Below are positions 57,004 through 64,000 of a DNA stretch of 64,000 nucleotides, piece by piece. This DNA comes from Kluyvera cryocrescens NBRC 102467. GTDB lineage: Bacteria; Pseudomonadota; Gammaproteobacteria; Enterobacterales; Enterobacteriaceae. The notes beneath the pieces are model-generated. The model did not search any database. It saw only the letters and a list, made by a program, of their open reading frames with translations, and was not told the DNA's origin. The stretch is taken from the NCBI RefSeq assembly GCF_001571285.1, contig NZ_BCTM01000022.1, positions 1 to 64,000 on the forward strand, given 5' to 3'. Positions within the stretch are counted from its first letter, which is position 1; every line of letters begins with the position of its first letter. Both the position numbers and the translations under genes were made by a program.

Positions 57004-58134
57004 TCAGGCGAAGTAGCTCAACAGCGTATTGATAACCGTACGCTGATCGACCGTCGATAAATTGTAGAACAGCGGCAGACGAAGTAAACGCTCACTTTCT
57101 TTAGTAGTGTGACGATCTTCGCCGCGGAATTCGCCAAACTTCTCGCCTGCTGGGCAAGAATGCAGCGGGATATAGTGGAACACTGCCAAAATTTCGGCCT
57201 CTTTCAGCCAGCTAATCAGGGCGCTCCGGTCTTCAACATCGCGCAGTTTAATGTAAAACATATGCGCGTTGTGCCCGCAGCCTTCCGGGATCACCGGCAG
57301 GTCGATGCGTCCGGCGTTTGCCAGCGGCAGCAGGGCATCATAGTAGCTCTGCCACAGCGACAGACGCTGTTTATTGATGCGTTCCGCCGCTTCCAGCTGT
57401 GCCCACAGATAAGCCGCCTGCAGATCGGACATCAGGTAGCTGGAGCCAATATCGCGCCAGGTGTATTTGTCCACCAGTCCACGGAAGAACTGGCTACGGT
57501 TAGTGCCCTTTTCACGGATAATTTCCGCCCGCTCAACCAGCGCACGATCGTTAATCAGCGTGGCGCCACCTTCACCGCCGGCGGTATAATTTTTGGTTTC
57601 ATGGAAACTAAAGCAGCCAATATGCCCAATCGAGCCCAGCGCACGGCCTTTGTAGGTCGACATCACGCCCTGCGCGGCATCTTCTACCACGAACAGGTTG
57701 TATTTCTTCGCCAGCGCCATGATGGTATCCATCTCACAGGCCACGCCCGCGTAGTGCACCGGCACAATTGCGCGAGTTTTATCGGTGATCGCCGCTTCAA
57801 TCTGCGTTTCATCGATATTCATCGTCCCTTTGTGGACATCGACAAACACAATCTTCGCGCCGCGCAGCACGAAGGCGTTGGCGGTAGAGACGAAGGTATA
57901 GCTTGGCATAATCACTTCGTCACCCGGCTGGATATCCAGCAGAATGGCCGCCATCTCCAGCGATGCCGTGCAGGAAGGCGTCAGTAGAACTTTCGCGCTA
58001 CCGAAGCGTTGTTCCATCCATTGCTGGCAGCGGCGGGTAAAGCCGCCGTCGCCGCACAGTTTGCCGCTGCCCATCGCGGATTGCATGTAATCGAGTTCAG
58101 TACCCACGACCGGTGGGGCATTAAATGGGATCAT
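57004..58134 (-). CDS. wecE: TDP-4-keto-6-deoxy-D-glucose transaminase WecE
   Basis: WecE (RffA) transfers an amino group from glutamate to dTDP-4-keto-6-deoxyglucose, giving dTDP-Fuc4N for ECA. The 376-residue protein is a PLP enzyme of the DegT/DnrJ/EryC1 sugar aminotransferase family. Motifs are LTPSCTASLEMAAILLDI (PLP phosphate site, near 50), VEDAAQGVMSTYKGRALGSIG (near 150) and SFHETKNYTAGGEGG with the Schiff-base lysine (near 181). Length equals E. coli WecE. It lies four bases after wecD. Confidence 0.96.
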   Translation of the reverse strand: MIPFNAPPVVGTELDYMQSAMGSGKLCGDGGFTRRCQQWMEQRFGSAKVLLTPSCTASLEMAAILLDIQPGDEVIMPSYTFVSTANAFVLRGAKIVFVDVHKGTMNIDETQIEAAITDKTRAIVPVHYAGVACEMDTIMALAKKYNLFVVEDAAQGVMSTYKGRALGSIGHIGCFSFHETKNYTAGGEGGATLINDRALVERAEIIREKGTNRSQFFRGLVDKYTWRDIGSSYLMSDLQAAYLWAQLEAAERINKQRLSLWQSYYDALLPLANAGRIDLPVIPEGCGHNAHMFYIKLRDVEDRSALISWLKEAEILAVFHYIPLHSCPAGEKFGEFRGEDRHTTKESERLLRLPLFYNLSTVDQRTVINTLLSYFA

Positions 58135-58138
58135 GATG

Positions 58139-58813
58139 TCACCTGTAGAGCCAGTAAGCGGTGCTGACCACGTTAGCGCCGCTGTGAATATAGCGTTGAA
58201 GTGCTGCGGTATTGCCGGCTTGCGTCGCCACCCGTAGCGTCGACAGGCCGCGGGTATGCGCCCAGCGCACCGCCGCCTGCATCAGTTCTGCACCCGCGCC
58301 GCGCCCGGCCAGCAGGCCAATACGCGCGTCGTGAGCGTTCAATTCTCGTAGGGAAATAAAAGCGCGAATCGCCTGCCGATCATCGCGCAGAATCAGGCAC
58401 TGATTATCGAAGGTGCCTTTAACCGCATTCTCGATCCACTGTGCATAGAAACGGCCGCTAGCGTCCGGGGCATACCACGGTGCGCGAAAACGGCTTAAGG
58501 CAAATGCCTGAGCGGCCAGTTGGCGCAGCTCAGGGATATCCGACTCTACCGCCACCTGTGCCTGTGTACGGGCAACGGATGTAACCGGCAGCGCGAGATC
58601 GATCTCCCCTTCAACGAGCTGAAAACCCAGCTGCTGGAGTGCATCAAGCTCTGCCATTTGATGTGCGGCAATCTTCACCTGCACTCGCGACCAGCCCGCC
58701 AATCGCTCGACGGTCAGCGGCAGCGCATCATCGTCCAGGCGGACAATCGCGCTATTGACGTTAAAAAACTGGTTTTCCCACGTCAGGGGATCAATATTGG
58801 CGCGGACGAGCAC
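58139..58813 (-). CDS. wecD: dTDP-fucosamine acetyltransferase WecD
   Basis: WecD (RffC) acetylates dTDP-Fuc4N with acetyl-CoA to give dTDP-Fuc4NAc. The 224-residue protein is a GNAT-family acetyltransferase with the acetyl-CoA loop [20 protein letters not shown] (near 165) and [21 protein letters not shown] near the C terminus. I choose the GTG at 58813: TGGAG lies eight bases upstream and the length equals E. coli. An in-frame ATG nine codons earlier would extend further into rffH. The 5' end overlaps rffH by 23 bases. Confidence 0.93.
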   Translation of the reverse strand: MLVRANIDPLTWENQFFNVNSAIVRLDDDALPLTVERLAGWSRVQVKIAAHQMAELDALQQLGFQLVEGEIDLALPVTSVARTQAQVAVESDIPELRQLAAQAFALSRFRAPWYAPDASGRFYAQWIENAVKGTFDNQCLILRDDRQAIRAFISLRELNAHDARIGLLAGRGAGAELMQAAVRWAHTRGLSTLRVATQAGNTAALQRYIHSGANVVSTAYWLYR

Positions 58814-59672
58814 GAAGAAGCTCCAGCAGGTATTGGCCATAGCCGGTTTTCGACAGCTGCGCGGCAGCGCGCTTCACGCCATCGTCATCCAGCCAGCCGT
58901 TGCGCCAGGCAATTTCTTCCAGACAGGCAATTTTAAAGCCCTGCCGTTTTTCCACCGTCTGCACAAACATACTCGCTTCAATCAAACTGTCATGGGTGCC
59001 GGTATCCAGCCAGGCAAAACCGCGCCCTAACAGCTCAACGGTCAGCTTGCCATCGTCGAGATACATCTGGTTGAGGGAGGTAATTTCCAGCTCACCGCGC
59101 TCCGAGGGCTTCACGCGCTTGGCGTACTCTACAACATCGCCATCATAGAAATAGAGACCGGTTACCGCCCAGTTGGATTTTGGCTGTTTGGGTTTCTCTT
59201 CCAGCGACAGCGCATGGAAATTATCGTCAAACTCCACCACGCCAAAGCGTTCAGGATCCATCACCTGATAGCCAAATACCGTCGCCCCTTCGGTCCGTGA
59301 TGCCACATGGCGCAGTTTTGGGCTAAAGCCCTGGCCGAAGAAAATATTATCGCCCAGCACCAGGCAAGACGGCTCGCCGTTGAGAAACGACTCACCGATG
59401 ATAAACGCCTGCGCCAGCCCATCAGGGCTCGGCTGCTCAGCGTACTGTAGCGAAATGCCAAACTCGCTGCCGTCGCCCAGCAGACGCTGGAAGCTACTTT
59501 TATCTTCCGGAGTGGTAATAATCAGGATGTCGCGAATTCCCGCCAGCATTAGCACCGATAGCGGGTAATAAATCATCGGCTTGTCATAAATTGGCAGCAG
59601 CTGTTTCGACACGCCGCGGGTGATCGGATGCAGACGCGAGCCCGATCCGCCAGCCAGAATAATGCCTTTCAT
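58791..59672 (-). CDS. rffH: Glucose-1-phosphate thymidylyltransferase RffH
   Basis: RffH joins dTTP and glucose-1-phosphate to form dTDP-glucose for Fuc4NAc synthesis in ECA, paralogous to RfbA of O-antigen clusters. The 293-residue protein has the nucleotidyltransferase signature [22 protein letters not shown] at the N terminus, the metal-binding aspartate in [12 protein letters not shown] (near 110) and [20 protein letters not shown] near 160. Length equals E. coli RffH. It is 21 bases downstream of rffG. Confidence 0.96.
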   Translation of the reverse strand: MKGIILAGGSGSRLHPITRGVSKQLLPIYDKPMIYYPLSVLMLAGIRDILIITTPEDKSSFQRLLGDGSEFGISLQYAEQPSPDGLAQAFIIGESFLNGEPSCLVLGDNIFFGQGFSPKLRHVASRTEGATVFGYQVMDPERFGVVEFDDNFHALSLEEKPKQPKSNWAVTGLYFYDGDVVEYAKRVKPSERGELEITSLNQMYLDDGKLTVELLGRGFAWLDTGTHDSLIEASMFVQTVEKRQGFKIACLEEIAWRNGWLDDDGVKRAAAQLSKTGYGQYLLELLRARPRQY

Positions 59673-59693
59673 TGCTTTTCCTCCTCCGGGAGT

Positions 59694-60761
59694 TTAGCCC
59701 TTCAGACCCAGGCGTTCGCCCTGATAGCTACCATCCTGCACCTGCTTCCACCAGCTTTCATTGGCAAGATACCACTGCACCGTTTTACGCATTCCGCTTT
59801 CAAAGGTCTCTTCCGGCGTCCAGCCCAGGTCGCGGGCAATTTTTGCCGCATCAATGGCGTAACGCAGATCGTGACCAGGACGGTCGGCAACAAAGGTAAT
59901 CAGGTCGTGATAGCGCACGATGCCCTGCGGCTTCTGTGGCACCAGCTCTTCCAGCAGCGCGCAAATTGTCTCGACGACGTCGATATTTTTACGCTCGTTG
60001 TGGCCGCCAATATTGTAGGTCTCGCCAATTGCGCCTTTAGTTGCCACCAGATACAGCGCTCGTGCGTGATCGTCAACGTACAGCCAGTCGCGGATCTGCT
60101 GGCCGTTGCCGTATACCGGCAGCGGTTTGCCCGCCAGCGCGTTGAGAATGGTCAGCGGGATCAGTTTTTCCGGGAAGTGATATGGACCGTAGTTATTTGA
60201 GCAGTTGGTGATAAGGGTCGGCAGACCATAGGTGCGCAGCCAGGCGCGTACCAGGTGGTCACTGCTGGCTTTGGATGCTGAGTATGGGCTGCTTGGGGCA
60301 TACGGAGTGGTTTCAGTAAAGAAATCATCCATCGAGTGCAGGTCGCCATACACCTCATCAGTTGAAATATGATGGAAGCGGAACGCCGCTTTGGCACTGT
60401 CTTCAAGCGCCGACCAGAAGCCGCGAGCGGCCTCCAGCAGCGTATAGGTTCCCACAATGTTGGTCTCAATGAAGGCCGCCGGGCCATCAATTGAACGGTC
60501 GACATGGCTTTCCGCCGCCAGGTGCATTACCACATCCGGGCGGTAGTGAGTGAATACCCGATTCAGTTCGCTGCGATCGCAGATATCGACCTGTTCAAAG
60601 GCAAAGCGCTCATCATGCGCCACCGGCGTCAACGAAGCCAGGTTGCCTGCGTAGGTGAGTTTGTCGACCACCACCACGCTGTCCGACGTGTGGTTGATAA
60701 TATGGCGCACTACCGCTGAGCCAATAAAGCCCGCGCCGCCGGTAACCAGAATACGTTTCAA
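59694..60761 (-). CDS. rffG: dTDP-glucose 4,6-dehydratase RffG
   Basis: RffG converts dTDP-glucose to dTDP-4-keto-6-deoxyglucose. The 355-residue enzyme is an extended short-chain dehydrogenase, with the NAD motif [15 protein letters not shown] at the N terminus, the region [15 protein letters not shown] (near 80), [12 protein letters not shown] with catalytic acidic residues (near 132) and the [10 protein letters not shown] tyrosine-lysine pair (near 160). Length equals E. coli RffG. Its start overlaps the wecC stop by four bases. Confidence 0.96.
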   Translation of the reverse strand: MKRILVTGGAGFIGSAVVRHIINHTSDSVVVVDKLTYAGNLASLTPVAHDERFAFEQVDICDRSELNRVFTHYRPDVVMHLAAESHVDRSIDGPAAFIETNIVGTYTLLEAARGFWSALEDSAKAAFRFHHISTDEVYGDLHSMDDFFTETTPYAPSSPYSASKASSDHLVRAWLRTYGLPTLITNCSNNYGPYHFPEKLIPLTILNALAGKPLPVYGNGQQIRDWLYVDDHARALYLVATKGAIGETYNIGGHNERKNIDVVETICALLEELVPQKPQGIVRYHDLITFVADRPGHDLRYAIDAAKIARDLGWTPEETFESGMRKTVQWYLANESWWKQVQDGSYQGERLGLKG

Positions 60762-62020
60762 CGCCAGACTCCTTTAGTATCGACCACATACTGTTGGGCG
60801 ATGGTCTCACCGCCAATCGCTTTAAACTGGGCGTGATCCACCAGCATGACAATGACATCGGCGCTAGCCAGCGCCGCGTCGACGGATACCAGCGAACACA
60901 GTCCGTCGAGTTTTTTCGGTAACTGATGAATATTCGGTTCGACCACCAGCGTTTGACCGCTGTGCCATTGGGCAATCAGTTCGGCAATTTCCATGGCCGG
61001 GCTTTCACGCAGGTCATCAATATTTGGTTTAAACGCCAGGCCAAAGCAGGCAATTTTCAGCTCGCTGGCGCGCTTGTTGCTGGCGGCCAGGCAGTCAGCG
61101 ACGTTGGCCTTCACCTTGTCGATAACCCAGAACGGTTTATGATCGTTGACTTCCCGCGCGGTGCGGATAAGACGAGACTGCTCTGGATTCTGCGCCACGA
61201 TAAACCAAGGGTCAACGGCGATACAGTGGCCGCCAACGCCCGGTCCCGGCTGAAGAATGTTAACGCGCGGATGGCGGTTCGCCAGGCGAATCAGCTCCCA
61301 GACGTTAATCCCTTGGTCAGCGCAGATCAGCGACAGTTCGTTGGCAAAGGCGATATTCACATCGCGGAAGCTGTTTTCGGTCAGCTTGCACATTTCAGCG
61401 GTACGGGCATTCGTCACCACGCATTCGCCTTCAAGGAAAATTTTGTACAGTTCGCTGGCCCGCGCGGAGCATACCGGCGTCATGCCACCAATGACACGGT
61501 CATTCTTAATCAGTTCTACCATAACCTGCCCCGGCAGCACGCGCTCCGGGCAGTAGGCGATGTTGATATCCGCCTGCTCGCCCACCTGCTGAGGGAATGT
61601 CAGGTCTGGGCGCATCTTTGCAAGCCAACCGGCCATCTGCTCGGTTGCACCGACGGGAGAGGTGGATTCCAGGATCACCAGCGCCCCTTTTTTCAGCACC
61701 GGCGCAATAGAGCGCGCAGCGGCCTCAACGTAAACCATGTCAGGCTCGTGGTCGCCTTTAAACGGCGTCGGCACGGCAATCAGGTAAGCGTCTGCGGCTT
61801 CCGGCGTAGTGGTCGCACGCAGATAGCCGGCAGCAACCGCCGTTTTCACCACTCTGTCGAGATCGGGTTCGACAATATGAATTTCACCGCGGTTGATGGT
61901 ATCCACCGCGTGCTGATTAACATCGACACCCACGACAGTCTTTTGCCGTGAGGCAAAGGCAGCCGCAGTAGGAAGGCCAATATAGCCTAGACCGATCACC
62001 GAGAGGGTTGAGAAGCTCAT
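60758..62020 (-). CDS. wecC: UDP-N-acetyl-D-mannosamine dehydrogenase WecC
   Basis: WecC oxidises UDP-ManNAc twice to UDP-ManNAcA, the donor for WecG. The 420-residue protein belongs to the UDP-glucose/GDP-mannose dehydrogenase family, with Rossmann motif [16 protein letters not shown] (near 8), [12 protein letters not shown] (near 118), the catalytic cysteine in [15 protein letters not shown] (near 265) and the C-terminal domain block [18 protein letters not shown] (near 330). Length equals E. coli WecC. Four-base overlaps join it to wecB and rffG. Confidence 0.96.
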   Translation of the reverse strand: MSFSTLSVIGLGYIGLPTAAAFASRQKTVVGVDVNQHAVDTINRGEIHIVEPDLDRVVKTAVAAGYLRATTTPEAADAYLIAVPTPFKGDHEPDMVYVEAAARSIAPVLKKGALVILESTSPVGATEQMAGWLAKMRPDLTFPQQVGEQADINIAYCPERVLPGQVMVELIKNDRVIGGMTPVCSARASELYKIFLEGECVVTNARTAEMCKLTENSFRDVNIAFANELSLICADQGINVWELIRLANRHPRVNILQPGPGVGGHCIAVDPWFIVAQNPEQSRLIRTAREVNDHKPFWVIDKVKANVADCLAASNKRASELKIACFGLAFKPNIDDLRESPAMEIAELIAQWHSGQTLVVEPNIHQLPKKLDGLCSLVSVDAALASADVIVMLVDHAQFKAIGGETIAQQYVVDTKGVWR

Positions 62021-63147
62021 AACAATACCTGATTATTTTTTAATGCTAGTAAAATACGTTCGCATGCCCGGCCATTCCCGTAAGGGTTATGCGCCCGGCT
62101 CATCCTTTGATATTCATCTTCATCGCGCAGCAGGCGCGTAACTTCATCCACAATACGTCGGCTATCCGTTCCAACCAGGCGTACCGTTCCGGCATCAACC
62201 GCTTCCGGACGCTCGGTGGTTTCACGCATCACCAGTACCGGTTTGCCCAGCGCCGGAGCCTCTTCCTGAATGCCACCCGAGTCGGTCAGTATCAGCCAGG
62301 CGTGGTTCATCAACCAGACAAACGGCAGGTAATCCTGCGGGTCGATGAGCATAACGTTATCGATATGGCCCAGAATACGATTAACAGGTTCACTGACGTT
62401 TGGATTCAGATGCACTGGATAGACAATTTGTACATCCGGGTTAGTCGCAGCGATTTCCGCCAGCGCATGGCAGATTTTTTCAAAGCCCTGGCCGAAACTC
62501 TCACGGCGATGTCCGGTCACGAGGATCATCTTTTTATCGTTACTCAGGAACGGGTAACGCTCTGATAATTCCGTGCGCAGCGCTTCATCATTCATTACCC
62601 GATCGCGCACCCAGAATAGGGCGTCAATGACGGTATTACCGGTGACAAAAATACGGCTATCCGGCAGATTCTCACGCAGCAGATTCTGCCGTGAGTTTTC
62701 GGTCGGCGCGAAGTGGTACATCGCCAGGTGGCCAGTTAGCGTACGGTTAGCTTCTTCCGGCCACGGCGAGTAGAGATCGCCGGTGCGCAGGCCCGCTTCA
62801 ACATGTCCCACCGGAATACGTTGGTAAAAAGCGGCCAGGCTTGCCGCGGCCGTGGTCGTCGTGTCGCCATGCACTAACACAACGTCCGGTTTGAAAGACT
62901 CCAGAACGGGCTTCAGTCCCTGCAAAATACGGCAGGTGATTTCCGTTAAACCCTGCCCTGGACTCATGATGTTAAGGTCATAATCCGGAACGATGGAGAA
63001 GAGGTTTAGCACCTGATCAAGCATTTCCCTATGCTGCGCGGTAACGCATACTTTCGCCTCGAAATGAGGATCCTTTGCAAGCGCATGAACCAGAGGTGCC
63101 ATTTTGATAGCTTCTGGTCGTGTGCCAAATACAGTCAGTACTTTCAC
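62017..63147 (-). CDS. wecB: UDP-N-acetylglucosamine 2-epimerase WecB
   Basis: WecB epimerises UDP-GlcNAc to UDP-ManNAc, the first committed nucleotide-sugar step of ECA. The 376-residue protein has the hydrolysing/non-hydrolysing epimerase fold. [18 protein letters not shown] opens it, followed by [17 protein letters not shown] and [19 protein letters not shown] (near 90-130), [13 protein letters not shown] (near 210) and [19 protein letters not shown] (near 290). I choose the GTG at 63147, with AGAAGAG upstream and the E. coli length, over an ATG 11 codons earlier. It overlaps wecC by four bases. Confidence 0.95.
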   Translation of the reverse strand: MKVLTVFGTRPEAIKMAPLVHALAKDPHFEAKVCVTAQHREMLDQVLNLFSIVPDYDLNIMSPGQGLTEITCRILQGLKPVLESFKPDVVLVHGDTTTTAAASLAAFYQRIPVGHVEAGLRTGDLYSPWPEEANRTLTGHLAMYHFAPTENSRQNLLRENLPDSRIFVTGNTVIDALFWVRDRVMNDEALRTELSERYPFLSNDKKMILVTGHRRESFGQGFEKICHALAEIAATNPDVQIVYPVHLNPNVSEPVNRILGHIDNVMLIDPQDYLPFVWLMNHAWLILTDSGGIQEEAPALGKPVLVMRETTERPEAVDAGTVRLVGTDSRRIVDEVTRLLRDEDEYQRMSRAHNPYGNGRACERILLALKNNQVLL

Positions 63148-63203
63148 ATCGATTCTCTTCTTTAGATGAAACAGGCCCATCGCCCTTCATCATTGATGGG
63201 TAT

Positions 63204-64000
63204 TTACGTGCGACGGCGCGCCAGTGCCACCCCAGCACCCACCAATGCACCGACAATGCCCCACATGACCATCAGGAATACGCGACGTGGGCTCGTGCGT
63301 TTTACCGGTTCCTCAGGTGTCCGCAAATACCGATATGTCTGAAAACTGGTGGCCAACGTCGGCCCTACATTCAGGGTCGTCAGCATAGCCCTACCCTGAT
63401 CATAATCAAGGTCAAACGTCGGCCCTACCGCCTGCAGGTTTTCCAGACGAGCCTGCAGCATAGGACGGCCTAATAACGAGAGCTCCGAATCCGGTAACTC
63501 ATCGGCCGGGATATCCGTCACGCTGCGGTTAATATTGTGCTGCTGTGCAATCTTCAGCGCCGCTTCAATGCTGTGCATACGACGATTAAAAATCGCCTGC
63601 GCAACCTCTTCCTGACGCTTCACCTGCGCTTTAACCTGAATAGTGCGCGCGGCCCATGCGCCCTTCAGCTCATCATTCAGATGACCTGCGGCCCGCTGAC
63701 TGGCAAAGGCAACATACTGACGTAATAGATTGTTGGCGTCCTGCGCGGTTTCTGCGTTCAGCTTCACGCTGTCACTGACGCTTTTTTGTGCATCGCCCGG
63801 AATAAATTGAATGTCGTTAATCAGATCATCAAGCTGCGCAGCGTCGGCGCGGGAGTTACCCACCATCCGCTGCTTGTAGTAGTCCGTCTGCGACCAGAAA
63901 TCGCGGCGGGTGTCCCACGAGGCGAGCTGCATCACGAACTCTTTGTAAACTTCATCCATCACCGAAGGCGGTGTGGCAGTGGTTGGGTTGACCTTCACAT
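63204..64000 (-). CDS. wzzE: ECA polysaccharide chain-length modulator WzzE (5' end outside window)
   Basis: WzzE is a polysaccharide co-polymerase that sets the modal length of ECA chains and is needed for cyclic ECA. The visible 265 codons are the C-terminal three quarters. They comprise the periplasmic helical domain (SVMDEVYKEFVMQLASWDTRRDFW onward, coiled segments around QVKRQEEVAQAIFNRRM), the proline-rich LRTPEEPVKRTSPRR and the second membrane helix VFLMVMWGIVGALVGAGVALA with a basic tail. The N-terminal cytoplasmic part and first membrane helix lie beyond base 64000. The GTG at 63998 is in mid-gene, not a true start. Confidence 0.93.
   Translation of the reverse strand, partial: VKVNPTTATPPSVMDEVYKEFVMQLASWDTRRDFWSQTDYYKQRMVGNSRADAAQLDDLINDIQFIPGDAQKSVSDSVKLNAETAQDANNLLRQYVAFASQRAAGHLNDELKGAWAARTIQVKAQVKRQEEVAQAIFNRRMHSIEAALKIAQQHNINRSVTDIPADELPDSELSLLGRPMLQARLENLQAVGPTFDLDYDQGRAMLTTLNVGPTLATSFQTYRYLRTPEEPVKRTSPRRVFLMVMWGIVGALVGAGVALARRRT

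Noticed and set aside
60926-61951. 341-codon plus-strand frame antisense to wecC
   Set aside because: It lies wholly within wecC, which has complete catalytic motifs. The antisense composition shows no protein family features.

Overview
The window is a stretch of core chromosome from a member of the Enterobacteriaceae. Nearly every protein is a close full-length match to a protein I know from Escherichia coli, and gene order follows the E. coli interval from the rrnA promoter and hemG round to the enterobacterial common antigen (ECA) genes. It is not E. coli K-12: yigE, yigF and yigG, which flank corA there, are missing, and the proM tRNA gene is present twice in tandem. The genus (Citrobacter, Enterobacter, Klebsiella or a relative) cannot be fixed by reading alone. 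I see no insertion sequence, prophage, CRISPR array, toxin-antitoxin pair or defence island, and no broken gene. Only wzzE is cut, by the right edge.

Layout. Bases 1-145 hold a ribosomal RNA operon promoter firing leftward out of the window. From 182 to 4167 (minus strand) lie hemG, trkH, yigZ and pepQ. The divergent fadBA operon (4359-7721) carries a FadR operator. Next come fre and ubiD (minus), rfaH (plus) and the minus-strand run rmuC, ubiE-ubiJ-ubiB and tatABCD (10809-17784). From 17926 to 24015 are udp with two CRP sites, ysgA, metE and metR with MetJ boxes between them, and the biotin transporter gene yigM, which overlaps metR antisense. From 24101 to 31930 are yigL, pldB, rhtB, rhtC, recQ, pldA, yigI and rarD. 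Then come corA with a long structured leader, uvrD with a LexA box, and the lptM-dapF-yigA-xerC-yigB run, followed by cyaY and cyaA. The hemCDXY operon (42380-46488) diverges from cyaA. After it are the small RNA GlmZ, a serine-type sulfatase (aslA) with its radical-SAM maturase (aslB), a five-gene tRNA cluster (argX, hisR, leuT, proM, proM), yifK, and the ECA operon from wecG back to wzzE (52588-64000).

The genes form several functional sets. Quinone and haem biosynthesis are covered by ubiB, D, E and J, hemC, hemD and hemG. ECA assembly covers sugar-nucleotide synthesis by WecB, WecC, RffG, RffH, WecE and WecD, glycosyl transfer by WecG and WecF, flipping by WzxE, and polymerisation with length control by WzyE and WzzE. 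Other sets are Tat protein export, DNA repair and chromosome-dimer resolution (uvrD, recQ, xerC), fatty-acid oxidation (fadBA) and phospholipases (pldA, pldB). Transporters are TrkH, CorA, RhtB, RhtC, RarD, YigM and YifK.

I found no convincing undescribed system. The observations most worth a second look are in non-coding DNA: a long palindrome abutting the GTG start of yigM and a second wobble-compatible stem just upstream of it; two overlapping leader ORFs around a perfect hairpin upstream of corA; the tandem proM duplication; a 10-base GcvB-complementary site in the yifK leader; and extra FadR-, CRP- and MetR-like sites.
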